Positions 16,719 through 26,923 of a stretch of DNA of 64,000 bases are shown here, piece after piece. Under the pieces are notes generated by a model. That model did not search any database, was not told the DNA's origin, and saw only the letters and a list, made by a program, of their open reading frames with translations. Made by a program: the position numbers and the translations under genes. Source of the DNA: Bacillota bacterium (GTDB taxonomy: Bacteria; Bacillota; Sulfobacillia; JAJZIM01). Location of the stretch: positions 55,422 through 119,421 of the forward strand of contig JAJZIM010000001.1 in NCBI GenBank assembly GCA_021810565.1. Reading direction: 5' to 3'. Every line of letters starts with the position of its first letter. Position 1 is the stretch's first letter.

Positions 16719-18362
16719 TCAGTGGGTGACGGTCACCTGCTTGGCGGCGCCGTTCCACTTCACATGGTAGCCGAGGGCTTCGCTGGCGAAGCGCACCGGC
16801 ACCATGGTGTAGCCGGCACCCGCCACATAGGGGGCGACGTCCATGGTCCGGGCACCGCCGTTCACGGCGTACCCCGTCTGCCCCTCGGTCATCACCACCG
16901 TCTGCCCGTTCTGGCTGATGGTCACCTCCCGCGTGACCGCGTCCCAGGACACCTTCGCCCCCAGGGCCTCGCTGACGAAGCGCAACGGCACGAAGGTGCG
17001 GCCGTCGACGATCTGGGCGGGCATCGGAAGGGTCTCCTGCCGACCGCCCACCTGGGCATTGGTTGAACCGATGGTCAGCACCACGGCGAAACCGCAGCTT
17101 TCGCTGGCCAGGTACAACACCGCGGCGCCGCTGTCGTCGTTGACGTAGGTTAGGTCGAAGCCGCCCGGGATCGCCGCGATGCCAGGCCACATGGAGTGGA
17201 GGCTCTGCTCGGGGGCGCCCACGCTCTGGGGGGTCCACTGCCCGCCCGCCAGGGTGGCCACCGTCACCTGATTCGCAGATGCGCCGCTGGGCAGCAAAGT
17301 GTAGGCCACCGCCTGGCCGCAACTCGCTACCGCCGTGGTGGGCCGCTCGGATCCGGTGCCGTTGTCCTTGGCCAAGGTCGAGGAACTCCAGGTGCCGCCC
17401 GCATTGCTCAGCGCCCAGGTGTCCACCACGTTGCCGCCGGCGCCCAGGGCCGCCAGGTCGATGCCGCCCGAAGCCGCCAGGGTCATCTTCGGCCGATCCA
17501 TGCCCTGGTTGGACACCTTGCCTGCCGCCTGGGGGGAGGCTGGCCAGGTGAAGCCGTTGGCCCCGCCCGGCGTGCCCTGCACGAAGCCTATGGCTCCGGC
17601 GTAGCCGCCCATCTCGTAGGTCAGGTCGAGGTGGCCGCCGTCCGCGGCCACGGCCGGGTAAGCGCCGCCGTTGGCGTAGTCCGCGGTCACCGTCGATTTC
17701 TGCCAGGTAGGCGAACCGCCCGCCGTCAGCGCGCTTATGGGTGCGGCGAACACGTACACGTCGTTGGTCGCGGTGCCGCCGGCGCGGTTGCACGCTGAAG
17801 CGTCATCGAAGGCCACCGCCAGGACGCCGCCCACCACGGCCGCCTGGGGTGCCTCAGGCTCCGTGCCCAGCCCGCACGCGGCACCGCTGCTACGCGGCTC
17901 CACCGTCACGTCCGCCCAGGTGCCGGACGGCCCCGCGGGATCAAAGGCCAGCTTCACGTCGCCCTTCGTGTTCAAGTAGGGGATGTAGGCGATCCCGCGG
18001 GACACGGTCAGCCAGTACCTTCCCTCCTCGTTGGTGGCCTCCGCGTCGCTGACGCCCGTCTTGTACTGGTGCCAGCTGCCGCCCGCATTGGTCAGCAGGG
18101 CATAGGTGCCGCCGAACTGCGCCACCAGGTACTGGCTACCGCCATCCAGCACCAGGGGGGACATGGTCTGCGGTTGGGCGCTCAGGGTCAGCACCGCCCG
18201 GGGGGACCACGCTGGTTGGCCGGCGCTCGGAGCCGGGGTGGCGACAGGCGGAGCCGCGGTGGTGCCGGACGACGGCTTGGAAGCCGCCGGGGTGGTTGTT
18301 TTGCCGCAACCGGCCACCGCCAGGATCAGGACCAGTCCCAGGAGCCACTTCCTGCGTTTCAT
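16719..18362 (-). CDS. Lipoprotein: N-terminal domain shared with paralog B fused to copper-amine-oxidase-N-like (PF07833-type) repeats
   Basis: Lipobox 'LAVAGC'; C-term 'VDGRTFVPLRFVSEALGAKVSWDAVTREVTI...MVPVRFASEALGYHVKWNGAAKQVTV'. Confidence 0.82.
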   Translation of the reverse strand: MKRRKWLLGLVLILAVAGCGKTTTPAASKPSSGTTAAPPVATPAPSAGQPAWSPRAVLTLSAQPQTMSPLVLDGGSQYLVAQFGGTYALLTNAGGSWHQYKTGVSDAEATNEEGRYWLTVSRGIAYIPYLNTKGDVKLAFDPAGPSGTWADVTVEPRSSGAACGLGTEPEAPQAAVVGGVLAVAFDDASACNRAGGTATNDVYVFAAPISALTAGGSPTWQKSTVTADYANGGAYPAVAADGGHLDLTYEMGGYAGAIGFVQGTPGGANGFTWPASPQAAGKVSNQGMDRPKMTLAASGGIDLAALGAGGNVVDTWALSNAGGTWSSSTLAKDNGTGSERPTTAVASCGQAVAYTLLPSGASANQVTVATLAGGQWTPQSVGAPEQSLHSMWPGIAAIPGGFDLTYVNDDSGAAVLYLASESCGFAVVLTIGSTNAQVGGRQETLPMPAQIVDGRTFVPLRFVSEALGAKVSWDAVTREVTISQNGQTVVMTEGQTGYAVNGGARTMDVAPYVAGAGYTMVPVRFASEALGYHVKWNGAAKQVTVTH

Positions 18363-18474
18363 GCGTCTGTCCTCCTTGCAAGCGACCGCAGCCGACTGGG
18401 CCGTGCGCCCAGTTCCCCCGCGAGACCGGAACCGCCCCCGGGCTTCCTGCGAAACCCCGGGGGATCGCCTGGCC

Positions 18475-21400
18475 TCACCGATACGTGAACTGGTCGGCGC
18501 CGCCGGTGGGGCTGGTACCGCCGGGGGTGGTCACCGTGACGTCCACCGCGCCGCTGCCGGGCGGCGCCACCGCCGTGATCTCCCCGTCCGACACCACCTG
18601 GAAGCTCGTCGCCGCGGCGCCGCCGAAGGACACCGCCGTGGCGCCCGTGAAGCCGATGCCGCCGATGGTCACCTGGGTGCCGGTCGGACCCGTAGCCGGG
18701 CTCACCGACGAGACTGCGGGCTGGGTCACGATCTGCCCCTGCCCCGCATTGGCCGGGAACAGCTTGGCCGCGCCGTCGAGCAGCACCGCCGCCTGGGCCC
18801 GGTTGAGGATCGCCTGGGGCTGGAAGCTGCCGTCCGGGAAGCCCTTCATGATCCCGGCCTGGATGGCCGTGGCCACATAGGGCTCGAGGGACGGGTCCAC
18901 GGCGCCGGCATCGCTGAGCCGGGCCAGGACCGTCTGGGCTTGCTCCGGACTCAGCAACGTCAGCTTGCCCTGCCGGACCAGCACGCGCACCATGGCCGCC
19001 GCCACCTCCTGCCGCTGCATGCCCTGGTCGGGCTCAAAGGCGTAGCCGCCCCCCGGCAGCGGATAGTTGTCGAAGTAGGGCGACGCCGCCCCCACCGCCT
19101 GGTACTCCCAGGAACCTGCCCCCACGTCCTGAAAGGCGGGCGGCTGGGACGATGGGGGCAGTTGGAAGGCGTGCATCATCAGGGAGGCGAACTGGGCTCG
19201 GGTTACCTGTCCGCCCGGATCGAAGCGCCCGTCCCCCACCCCGTGGATGACGCCCTCCTGCGCCAGGGAGTCGATGGCGGGCGCGGCCCAGGCGTAGCTG
19301 GACAGGTCTTGGAACGAGTTGGTGGAACCGCCGGCGCCCCCACTGGCTCCGCTGCCTTGGGATGGGCAGATCGGCGGACACCCGAGGTGTTCGCGTTGCA
19401 GCTCCTGCAGCCGGAGGATCTCCGGCAGTATCTGCTGCAGTGTCACGGGCAATGGCTGGTTCAGTTGGGGATTTAAGAAATGGCGAGGAGCGTTGGGATC
19501 GACGAACATGAAGCTGCCGAACAGGTTGTCCAGATAGACACTTACCTCACCCTGCTTGGGATCGTTGATCGTGTACGACAGCTGGGTGACCGTGCCGTTG
19601 GAGACGGCGTTGGAATCCGACTCGGTCACGGTGGTCGCCTGCGCGTTGGTCTGACTCTGCCCGCTGGTGCTGCCGGCGCCGACGATGCCGAAGGGCTCCG
19701 TCCCCCCTGCTCCCTGGGTGCTGCCTTGGGTGGCGCTGACCCCGGAGATGCTGGCCCCGCTGCCGCCGGTTTGGACCGTTTGGATCTGGGTGTTCGTCAC
19801 CGTACGGGGAATGCCGCTACCCGGCACACATTTCCCATCCTGGGTGTAACTTTGGCAGCCGCCGTAGCTTACCTCCAGCGGGTTGCCCTCATTATCCGAG
19901 GCCGGAGTAGCCCTCAGGGGGTCGAGGGTGATGTTTTGGCTCAAGGCGACGTAGAAGGGATCCAGTTGGAGCAGCGACTGGGCCTCCTGGGACGAGAGGA
20001 CCAAAGAAACGCCCGATACCCCATGGATGGTTTGGCAGGGCGACGACCCGTCGGGATTGGTCAGCCCCGTGGCGCAGGCCGCCAGTGCGGCCACGCTGAT
20101 CTCGGCGGTGTGGTCCACGCCGCCTGAGTCCATCAGCACCGTGCGGGCCTTGCCGCCTTGGTCGAAGACGGCGAACTGCGGATCGACCAGCAGCTCAAAT
20201 CTGTCGAACCAGAAGGGCTGTTGGGCCAAGGTTCCGCCCCCGGGAACCAGGCTGCTAATGGCCGTCGCCGCATTGCCGCTCATGTTCTGCCACTGGTTTG
20301 AGTCGGTAGCCGATGCGCTGGCGGTGACATCCGTGCCGGTCGTGGTGCCGTTCTGCCACGATCCCGTGTTGGTATAGCCAAATCCCATTCCCTTGTATTT
20401 GAGCCCGATGGTCCACGAGTTGCTTAAGGAATGGGTGTTGGTGATCAGGTTGCTCTGGGCGACGCTGTTGCCGGCGGTGACGGCCGTGGCGAAGGTGTTG
20501 CCCACCTCGAAGCTTGCCGTGCTCAGGCTGCCCGGGGGCTGGTAGACGATGGTGAAGGGGATCTGATCCAGCTGGAAGCCGCCGATGGGCGCCACCTGCA
20601 CCTCCCAGGCCCCGTACGTCCCGGTGAATTGGGTATTCCAACTCCCATCCGTGGTCTCCAATTGGTCTATGGACAGCTGCACCTGGAGGTAGTTGGGGCT
20701 GACGGCATGCTCAAGCTGCACGGGCACCTGCAGCGTTTGGGACACGGTGGCGTTGTTGGCCGCCTGGTTGTTGGCGTTGGCGCCGTCCTGGGCGGTGGCC
20801 TGTGGACCGAAAAGGTCGGTGGTGGCGCTGCCGCCAGGAAGGTTCACCCAACTTCCCACGTTGCCGTCAGGGGAGCGATCGTTTATGGCGTTGGTGTCGG
20901 GGGAGGCGGGGTTTCCGTCCTGCCATTCCTGCACCGTGGCCACCAGGTGGATGTGGTTGCCCTCGGACAAGTAGTTGTACGGCTCGCCCTGGTACGTGAA
21001 GATATTCGGCGTGAAGGATACCGTGAGGGGCAGGAAGGTGTCGGTGTTGGCCGTGACCAGTAGTTGCGAGGCGTCGACGTAGGTGGTGTACCAGTTGTAG
21101 TTGAGGTTCTGGGGAACGATTCCGGGACCCGAACCCTCCCCCCATTGGGGAGCCCCGCCGGAGGGGAGCGCGTTCAAGGCGTTCACCTGGACGAAGTTGT
21201 TGTACGGAATGTTTGGGCACAGATTATCTGATGAATGTGGTGGTTGAGTACAGCCTGATGGTGAGTTGGGGAGATTGTTCTCGGAGCTGTAGGTGTCTAC
21301 GGAAAGCCCGGTATAAGGGCTCTGGCTCAAGTTCTCGACCGCTTGGGCGGCGGTGTCGGCGACCAGCAGGGGGGCGGAGGTGGGCAGTGGCGCCGCGGCC

Positions 21401-22512
21401 CAGCTGCCGGATGTACCGGGACGATAGACGTAGAACAGCACCTGGGGGGTGGCGGCCCCGGATCCGGTGACCACCTGCAGGGCGTACTGTCCGGGATTGA
21501 GGTCCCCAGGCAGTTGGAAGGAGATGTCGGTGGCCGTCCAAGACGTCACCTGGGCGACTCGGACATTCGCCAGCTGCTGGGAGCCGTTGCTTTGCGTGAC
21601 CAAGGTGCCGAGCGGCGTGAGCAGAATGTACCCCTGGCCTTGGCTGGGGCCGAATCCCTGGCCGTCCACCGCGTAAGGAGAGCCGGGGGTCGCGGGAACC
21701 GGAGTGCCTCCTGCGTTGTAGTACCCCCAGGAGGTGATCACCGGGCCGGCGATGGTCAAGGAGAGTTGGTTGCTGCTCAAATTGCCTGCCTGCCAGAGGA
21801 TGGTGTAGGAACCGGGCGCCAAGGGTGCGCCGGTACTGGTGCCGTCCGCGGTGAGATAGAAGCTCCTGATCAGCGGCGGCACCGACACGGGGATGGTGGC
21901 CGAGGGTGTGGTTTGGCCCACCGGAGTGATCTCCAAATTACCGCTCACGCCGCCCACGCCGCCGCTGGTCCCAAAGGTTACCTCCATCTGGTCAGCCGGG
22001 AAAACCGGATTGCCATGCTGCCCCCCGGGGCCCACGTCGCTAAGCCCCACGAGCCTCAACGAGGCGGGTGGTAGCTGGATCTGCGGCGTGACGGTGAAGG
22101 AAACCGCTGCGCTCTTCCCCCCGTTGCCGTTGATCACGGTCAGGGTGTAGGCTCCCGCGGCCAGAGTGGAGGGCAAAGTGAAGTCGATGCCGCCCGCGCC
22201 CCAAAACCACCCCGCCCCGCCGCTGATGGTCTCCGTCGCCCCGCCGGCCTCGGTCAGCGTCACATTTCCCGAGCCCTGGTTCGCGCCGAAGCCGCAGCCG
22301 TTGACGGTGATCTGGTCCCCCGCCGCCGGAGTGGGCCAGGAGTTGGCGCTCAAGTCGACGATGCCGTTGACCGCCGGGAACAGACAAGCTTGCTCCGGTG
22401 TAATGATCTGGGGCGGTATGTATACCGCCAACGCCGCAGCCGCCGGCGCCCCCGCCAACACCGCCGCCATGCCCACCGCCAGGACCCAGCGCCTGAACAT
22501 CCCGCCTCGCAT
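18475..22512 (-). CDS. Very large secreted surface protein with multiple TIG/IPT domains and SLH repeats (paralog D)
   Basis: RBS GAGGAGG before ATG at 22512; signal peptide; SLH 'FQDLSSYAWAAPAIDSLAQEGVIHGVGDGRFDPGGQVTRAQFASLMMHAF'; terminal TIG. Confidence 0.87.
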   Translation of the reverse strand: MRGGMFRRWVLAVGMAAVLAGAPAAAALAVYIPPQIITPEQACLFPAVNGIVDLSANSWPTPAAGDQITVNGCGFGANQGSGNVTLTEAGGATETISGGAGWFWGAGGIDFTLPSTLAAGAYTLTVINGNGGKSAAVSFTVTPQIQLPPASLRLVGLSDVGPGGQHGNPVFPADQMEVTFGTSGGVGGVSGNLEITPVGQTTPSATIPVSVPPLIRSFYLTADGTSTGAPLAPGSYTILWQAGNLSSNQLSLTIAGPVITSWGYYNAGGTPVPATPGSPYAVDGQGFGPSQGQGYILLTPLGTLVTQSNGSQQLANVRVAQVTSWTATDISFQLPGDLNPGQYALQVVTGSGAATPQVLFYVYRPGTSGSWAAAPLPTSAPLLVADTAAQAVENLSQSPYTGLSVDTYSSENNLPNSPSGCTQPPHSSDNLCPNIPYNNFVQVNALNALPSGGAPQWGEGSGPGIVPQNLNYNWYTTYVDASQLLVTANTDTFLPLTVSFTPNIFTYQGEPYNYLSEGNHIHLVATVQEWQDGNPASPDTNAINDRSPDGNVGSWVNLPGGSATTDLFGPQATAQDGANANNQAANNATVSQTLQVPVQLEHAVSPNYLQVQLSIDQLETTDGSWNTQFTGTYGAWEVQVAPIGGFQLDQIPFTIVYQPPGSLSTASFEVGNTFATAVTAGNSVAQSNLITNTHSLSNSWTIGLKYKGMGFGYTNTGSWQNGTTTGTDVTASASATDSNQWQNMSGNAATAISSLVPGGGTLAQQPFWFDRFELLVDPQFAVFDQGGKARTVLMDSGGVDHTAEISVAALAACATGLTNPDGSSPCQTIHGVSGVSLVLSSQEAQSLLQLDPFYVALSQNITLDPLRATPASDNEGNPLEVSYGGCQSYTQDGKCVPGSGIPRTVTNTQIQTVQTGGSGASISGVSATQGSTQGAGGTEPFGIVGAGSTSGQSQTNAQATTVTESDSNAVSNGTVTQLSYTINDPKQGEVSVYLDNLFGSFMFVDPNAPRHFLNPQLNQPLPVTLQQILPEILRLQELQREHLGCPPICPSQGSGASGGAGGSTNSFQDLSSYAWAAPAIDSLAQEGVIHGVGDGRFDPGGQVTRAQFASLMMHAFQLPPSSQPPAFQDVGAGSWEYQAVGAASPYFDNYPLPGGGYAFEPDQGMQRQEVAAAMVRVLVRQGKLTLLSPEQAQTVLARLSDAGAVDPSLEPYVATAIQAGIMKGFPDGSFQPQAILNRAQAAVLLDGAAKLFPANAGQGQIVTQPAVSSVSPATGPTGTQVTIGGIGFTGATAVSFGGAAATSFQVVSDGEITAVAPPGSGAVDVTVTTPGGTSPTGGADQFTYR

Positions 22513-22666
22513 CTTCCCCGCCTCCTCTTCTCTTCTCCATCCTTTCACGCCGATCCGCGGCAAGGCCGTCCGCCGTTGCAGGCTTCGCTTTGAGCGTCGG
22601 CGGTGCCCCCGGGCACCTTCCCGGAGCTTTTCCCCCGGCCACCGTCCCGAGGGGGGTGCCGGGGTC

Positions 22667-23000
22667 TCAATATCCCATGGGCGAAGGGCGGTGCCCCCGG
22701 GCGCCGGCCGGGGCCGCAATTGGGGGAACGTTCCCGATGCCGGTGATGCGGAAGGTGTCTTCATAGCCGCTCCCCTGGAGGTCTCCGGTGAGGAGGGCTC
22801 CCGTGGCCGCATCCGCGCAGACGGTGGCCCGGACGCCGCTCAGGCGGAAGGAGTACCCCGCCCGCCCGGCCGCCCGGCAGGCCCCGGCGTAGCCGGCGCC
22901 GTTCTTCAAGACGCCCTGCCAAAGGGAGGCGGCCGTCTGCAAACCGCCGGCGGCGGAACCCGGAGCCGTGGGGCCGTAGTCCACCGGACTACGCCGTTCC
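22667..23000 (-). pseudogene. C-terminal fragment of a lipoprotein paralogous to 26924-27670
   Basis: 'VCADAATGALLTGDLQ...DTFRITGIGNVPPIAAPAGA' vs 'ACVDSATGAPLSSTFE...DSLQVTGVGNVPPIAPPAGA'; no N-terminal/signal region. Confidence 0.6.
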
Positions 23001-23126
23001 AAGCGGGGTCCTCCGGGGCCGCACTGCTTGATCTTGAGCGATCGGCAAGGCGCGATCCCTCCACCGGCCCAGGTCGGTCCAGGCGGCACCCTGCTCCCGG
23101 CAGGGCGGGCGAATCCCCGCCCCCTC

Positions 23127-23588
23127 TTATCCCTGCACCATCACCTGGGCCTGGGAGCCCTGGGCCGACTGGCCGGTCTGCTTGACGGCGGTGCCCACCG
23201 CCCACACCTCCATCACGTCGGTGCCGTGGTGGATCACCTCGAAGTCGACCCCCACCACCCCGTCGGCCCCCAGTTCGTCGGCCTCCCGCTTCATGCGGGA
23301 CAGCGCCAACTGGCGGGCATCGTACATGAGCTCGGTGTACTCGGTGAGCTCTCCCCGGGCCAAGCCCCGCAGCGCGGTGGCAATGCCTCCGGTGATGCCC
23401 ATAGAGAACACGCTGTTGCCCATCACCAGCCCCACGGGGGTGTAGCCCTGGTTGCGCAAGAGCCAGAACTCCTGGGCCGTCAGGTCCGAGGTGAAGGCAC
23501 CCCGGCTCCGATCCACCCCTCTTATCTCCTGCTCCACGTCCTGCAGGGAGCGGCTTTGCCCCCCGCCGCCGAAAAGCGGCATGTCCAT
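23127..23588 (-). CDS. YbjQ/heavy-metal-binding-domain-like protein
   Basis: 'LMYDARQLALSRMKREADELGADGVVGVDFEVIHHGTDVMEVWAVGTAV' typical of YbjQ family; RBS AAGGAGG. Confidence 0.75.
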   Translation of the reverse strand: MDMPLFGGGGQSRSLQDVEQEIRGVDRSRGAFTSDLTAQEFWLLRNQGYTPVGLVMGNSVFSMGITGGIATALRGLARGELTEYTELMYDARQLALSRMKREADELGADGVVGVDFEVIHHGTDVMEVWAVGTAVKQTGQSAQGSQAQVMVQG

Positions 23589-23601
23589 CTCCTCCTTACT
23601 C

Positions 23602-24192
23602 TCACTTGTTGGTCAGGTCGTCCAGCATGTTGAGCATCGTTGCCAGGTCTCCGCCCGCCTTGGACATCGGCCGCGCGTTGGCCACGGCAGCCTCCATGGG
23701 CAAAGGCTCCACCCGGGCTGTGGTCCGGCCGCCGGAGTCGGTGGAGATCACCACCTTGACCCCCTCCGCTTCCATCTGCTGGCCGGTCTGCTTGACGGCG
23801 GTGCCCACGGCCCACACCTCCATCACGTCGGTGCCGTGGTGGATCACCTCGAAGTCCACGCCCACCACCCCGTCGGCCCCCAGTTCGTCGGCCTCCCGCT
23901 TCATGCGGGACAAAGCCAACTGGCGGGCATCGTACATGAGCTCGGTGTACTCGGTGAGCTCTCCCCGGGCCAAGCCCCGCAGCGCGGTGGCGATACCTCC
24001 GGTGATGCCCATGGAGAACACGCTGTTGCCCATGACCAGCCCCACGGGGGTGTAGCCTTGGCTGCGCAAGAGCCAAAACTCCTGGGCCGTCAGGTCCGAG
24101 GTGAAGGCACCCCGGCTCCGATCCACCCCTCTTATCTCCTGCTCCACGTCCTGCAGCGGGCGGCTTTGCCTCCCGCCGCCGAAAAGCGGCAT
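23602..24192 (-). CDS. YbjQ-like protein with extra C-terminal extension (tandem paralog)
   Basis: Near-identical N-terminal 145 aa to the 23127-23588 product, then 'MEAEGVKVVISTDSGGRTTARVEPLPMEAAVANARPMSKAGGDLATMLNMLDDLTNK'; RBS GGAGGG. Confidence 0.75.
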   Translation of the reverse strand: MPLFGGGRQSRPLQDVEQEIRGVDRSRGAFTSDLTAQEFWLLRSQGYTPVGLVMGNSVFSMGITGGIATALRGLARGELTEYTELMYDARQLALSRMKREADELGADGVVGVDFEVIHHGTDVMEVWAVGTAVKQTGQQMEAEGVKVVISTDSGGRTTARVEPLPMEAAVANARPMSKAGGDLATMLNMLDDLTNK

Positions 24193-24296
24193 GTCGTCTC
24201 CCTCCTGCTCGGGACACCGCGACCCTCGGGTCGCCCCAGCCTGCCCGGACGCTCCCCCGGCACCGCCCCCTCTCGCGGATCGCACCAGGGTGCCGT

Positions 24297-24680
24297 CTAG
24301 GCGCTTCGGCTGAACCGCTCGGCCATGGCCCCGATGACCGGCAGGGACACCTGCTGCCCCTGGAAGGCGCGGATCATCACCCACAGCCACAGGGCGAACA
24401 GGGCCAGGCGGACCACGGCGCTTAACGGATAGACCAGGAACCACAAGTGGACCGCGAACAGGATCCCCACCAGCACCCCCAGGACGATGGAGATCAGAAT
24501 GTACGCCACCGACAAGAGGATCGACTGCATGGCCGCGAAACGCACCACGGGTTGCCGTCCCTCGATGATCAGGAAGACGATGCCGGTGATGAAGCCCAAC
24601 AGGTAGCTGAGTCCCGCCGCCACGTTGGGAGCCAGGCCGCTGGACCCCGCAGCCCCCGGTCCGGGATAATTGCCGCCCAT
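24297..24680 (-). CDS. DUF4870-like small membrane protein (third copy)
   Basis: 'MGGNYPGPGAAGSSGLAPNVAAGLSYLLGFITGIVFLIIEGRQPVVRFAAMQSILLS'. Confidence 0.75.
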   Translation of the reverse strand: MGGNYPGPGAAGSSGLAPNVAAGLSYLLGFITGIVFLIIEGRQPVVRFAAMQSILLSVAYILISIVLGVLVGILFAVHLWFLVYPLSAVVRLALFALWLWVMIRAFQGQQVSLPVIGAMAERFSRSA

Positions 24681-24769
24681 GTCGCCCACTCCTTTCAGGA
24701 TCTCGGTTACGTCTGGGCCGGTGTGGCGGGGCGGGAGCCCCGCGGGGCCCCCGCCTCTCACCGCCCGGG

Positions 24770-26893
24770 TCAGGAACCCGTGACCACGAAGTAGTTCTGT
24801 AGCTTCAGAAGCACCGCCGCCACCTGGGCCCGGTTGAGGACCGTCTGGGGCTGGAAGCTGCCGTCGGGGAAGCCCGCCATGATCCCGGCTTGGACGGCCG
24901 TGGCCACGTAGGGCTGCAGGCTCGGCGCGATGTCCGAGGCGTCGGTGAATTTCGCCAGGATCGCCTGGGTCTGAGCCGACGAGGCCAGCTGCAGCTTGCC
25001 GGACTTGACCAGGATGCGCACGATGACCGTGGCCACGTCCTGCCGGTCGAAGCCCTGGTCCGGATGGAAGGCAAAGCCGCCCCCGGGAAGCTGGTAGTAG
25101 TCGTAGTAGGGTGACGCCGCCTCCACCGGCTGGTACTCCCAGGAGCCCCGGGACACGTCGGCGAAGGCGATGGGGCTGGCCGGCTGGGGCAGGGCGAAGG
25201 CGTGCATCATCAAGGAGGCGAACTGCGCCCGGGTGACGTTGCCCGCAGGATCATATTGCCCGTTGCCCACCCCGTGGATGATCCCCTCCTTGGCCAGGGT
25301 GTCGATGGCATTTTGGGCCCAGGCGTAGCCGCCCAGGTCGGTGAAGCCGGGCGTGCCGGTGCCACCGGACGCCTGGTAGGTGAACTGGTCGACGGCGACG
25401 GCGGCGCTCTCACCGCCCGGGGTCAGCACCCGCACGTCCACCGTGGCACTGCCCGGCGGGCTGACGGCGATGATTTGGGTGTCCGAAACCACCTGGAAAG
25501 AGGCCGCGGGACCGCCGGAGCCAGAGTTGCCCAGGGCCGTGGAGCCGGCAAAGACGACCGCCGTCGCGCCGGTGAAGCCGGAGCCGTTGACGGTGATCTG
25601 GGTGCCCCCGGCTGCGGGACCGCTGGTCGGGCTGATCGAGGTGACCACCGGTCCGCCGGAGCAGGTCAGGCTGGTGGCGAAGAGGTCGGAAGACCCGCTA
25701 TTGTCGTTGAGGTAGGTCAGGTCCAGGCCGTTTGACGTTGCCGCCAGCCCCGGCCACATGGGATTGTCGGGGTTCTCGACCGGGCTCACGTTCTGCGAAT
25801 TCCAGGCACCGGAGGCGAAGGTGGCTACGGCCACCTGGTCTCCCGTGGAGGTGGTGGTGTTCTCCTCAAAGGCCACGGCCGGGCCGCACGGGCCCAACGC
25901 CACGGTGGGCCGCAGGTGTTCGACGATGTCTTGGCTGAAAAGCTGTTGCGTGCTCCAGGTACCGCCGAGATTCGTGGCCGCCACCACGTTCGCCGTGCCG
26001 CTCGTGTACAGCGCCAGCACATCAACCCCGCCCTGGGCGGCCAGGGTCAGCTTCGCCTCGTCCATGCGGTCGTTGGTGCCCAGGCTCGTGACCACCTGGG
26101 GCTGGGTGGGCCAGGTGAAGCCGTCGGTGCCGGCCTCCCCCCGGACGAACAGGATGTCCCCAGGGCTGTCCTGGTACGCCAGGTCGGCGAAGCTTCCGTC
26201 GCCGGCCAAGGCCGGATAATAGCCGCCGTGGGTATAGCCCGCCGTCACCACGCCGACCTGCCACTGGGGCGTCGCGCCGGCGGACAGCGCGGTCATCGGC
26301 ACGGTGGCCACGTACACGTCCTGGCCGTGGGTGCTGCCGTTGGCGTTGCACGCCGGAGCGGCTTCAAAGGCTACCGCCAGCGTCCCGCCGATCACCGCCG
26401 CCGACGGTGCGGTGGGGTCGACGCCGGGTCCGCAGGTCTGGCCGGGCGTGGCGGCCACGATGGTCGCCGTGCTCCAGGCGCCCGCCGGCCCCGCGGGGGC
26501 GAAGGCCAGCTTCAGGTCGTTGCCCGTGTCCACATAGGCGATGTATGCTATGGCACCGGAGACGGCCAAGGCGTAATGCCCCTCTCCCGCACCCGCGTTG
26601 TAGTCGGTGATGCCGGTGTTGTACGCCTGCCAGGCGCCGCCCGCGTTGGTCAATAGTTCCGGCGCGCCGTTGATGGTCGCCACCAGGTAGTCTAGGCCGC
26701 CGCTGGAGACCAGGGGCGAGAGGGTGCCCGGCGCGGCGCTCAGGGTGAGCACCTGCTGCGCCGGGGACCAGCCGGAACCGCCACCCCCCGCCAAGACCGG
26801 CGCCGGAGTGACCCCCAGAGCGACCGCGGCCGCGAGCCAAAGGCTCAGCCCGCCGGAGCGCAACGGGCGTCCGAGTTTGCCTAAGCGCATCAT
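24770..26893 (-). CDS. Secreted surface protein with TIG/IPT domain and SLH repeats (paralog C)
   Basis: Signal peptide; TIG motif; SLH repeats at C-terminus; RBS GGAGGG. Confidence 0.88.
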   Translation of the reverse strand: MMRLGKLGRPLRSGGLSLWLAAAVALGVTPAPVLAGGGGSGWSPAQQVLTLSAAPGTLSPLVSSGGLDYLVATINGAPELLTNAGGAWQAYNTGITDYNAGAGEGHYALAVSGAIAYIAYVDTGNDLKLAFAPAGPAGAWSTATIVAATPGQTCGPGVDPTAPSAAVIGGTLAVAFEAAPACNANGSTHGQDVYVATVPMTALSAGATPQWQVGVVTAGYTHGGYYPALAGDGSFADLAYQDSPGDILFVRGEAGTDGFTWPTQPQVVTSLGTNDRMDEAKLTLAAQGGVDVLALYTSGTANVVAATNLGGTWSTQQLFSQDIVEHLRPTVALGPCGPAVAFEENTTTSTGDQVAVATFASGAWNSQNVSPVENPDNPMWPGLAATSNGLDLTYLNDNSGSSDLFATSLTCSGGPVVTSISPTSGPAAGGTQITVNGSGFTGATAVVFAGSTALGNSGSGGPAASFQVVSDTQIIAVSPPGSATVDVRVLTPGGESAAVAVDQFTYQASGGTGTPGFTDLGGYAWAQNAIDTLAKEGIIHGVGNGQYDPAGNVTRAQFASLMMHAFALPQPASPIAFADVSRGSWEYQPVEAASPYYDYYQLPGGGFAFHPDQGFDRQDVATVIVRILVKSGKLQLASSAQTQAILAKFTDASDIAPSLQPYVATAVQAGIMAGFPDGSFQPQTVLNRAQVAAVLLKLQNYFVVTGS

Positions 26894-26923
26894 CCTAACT
26901 CCCTCCTGGTATTTCTCAAGGTG

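Noticed and set aside
15952-17793. 613-aa minus-strand ORF overlapping the 149-aa and CuAO-like genes
   Set aside because: Alternate-frame shadow; composition atypical, and the overlapped frames have signal peptides and domains.
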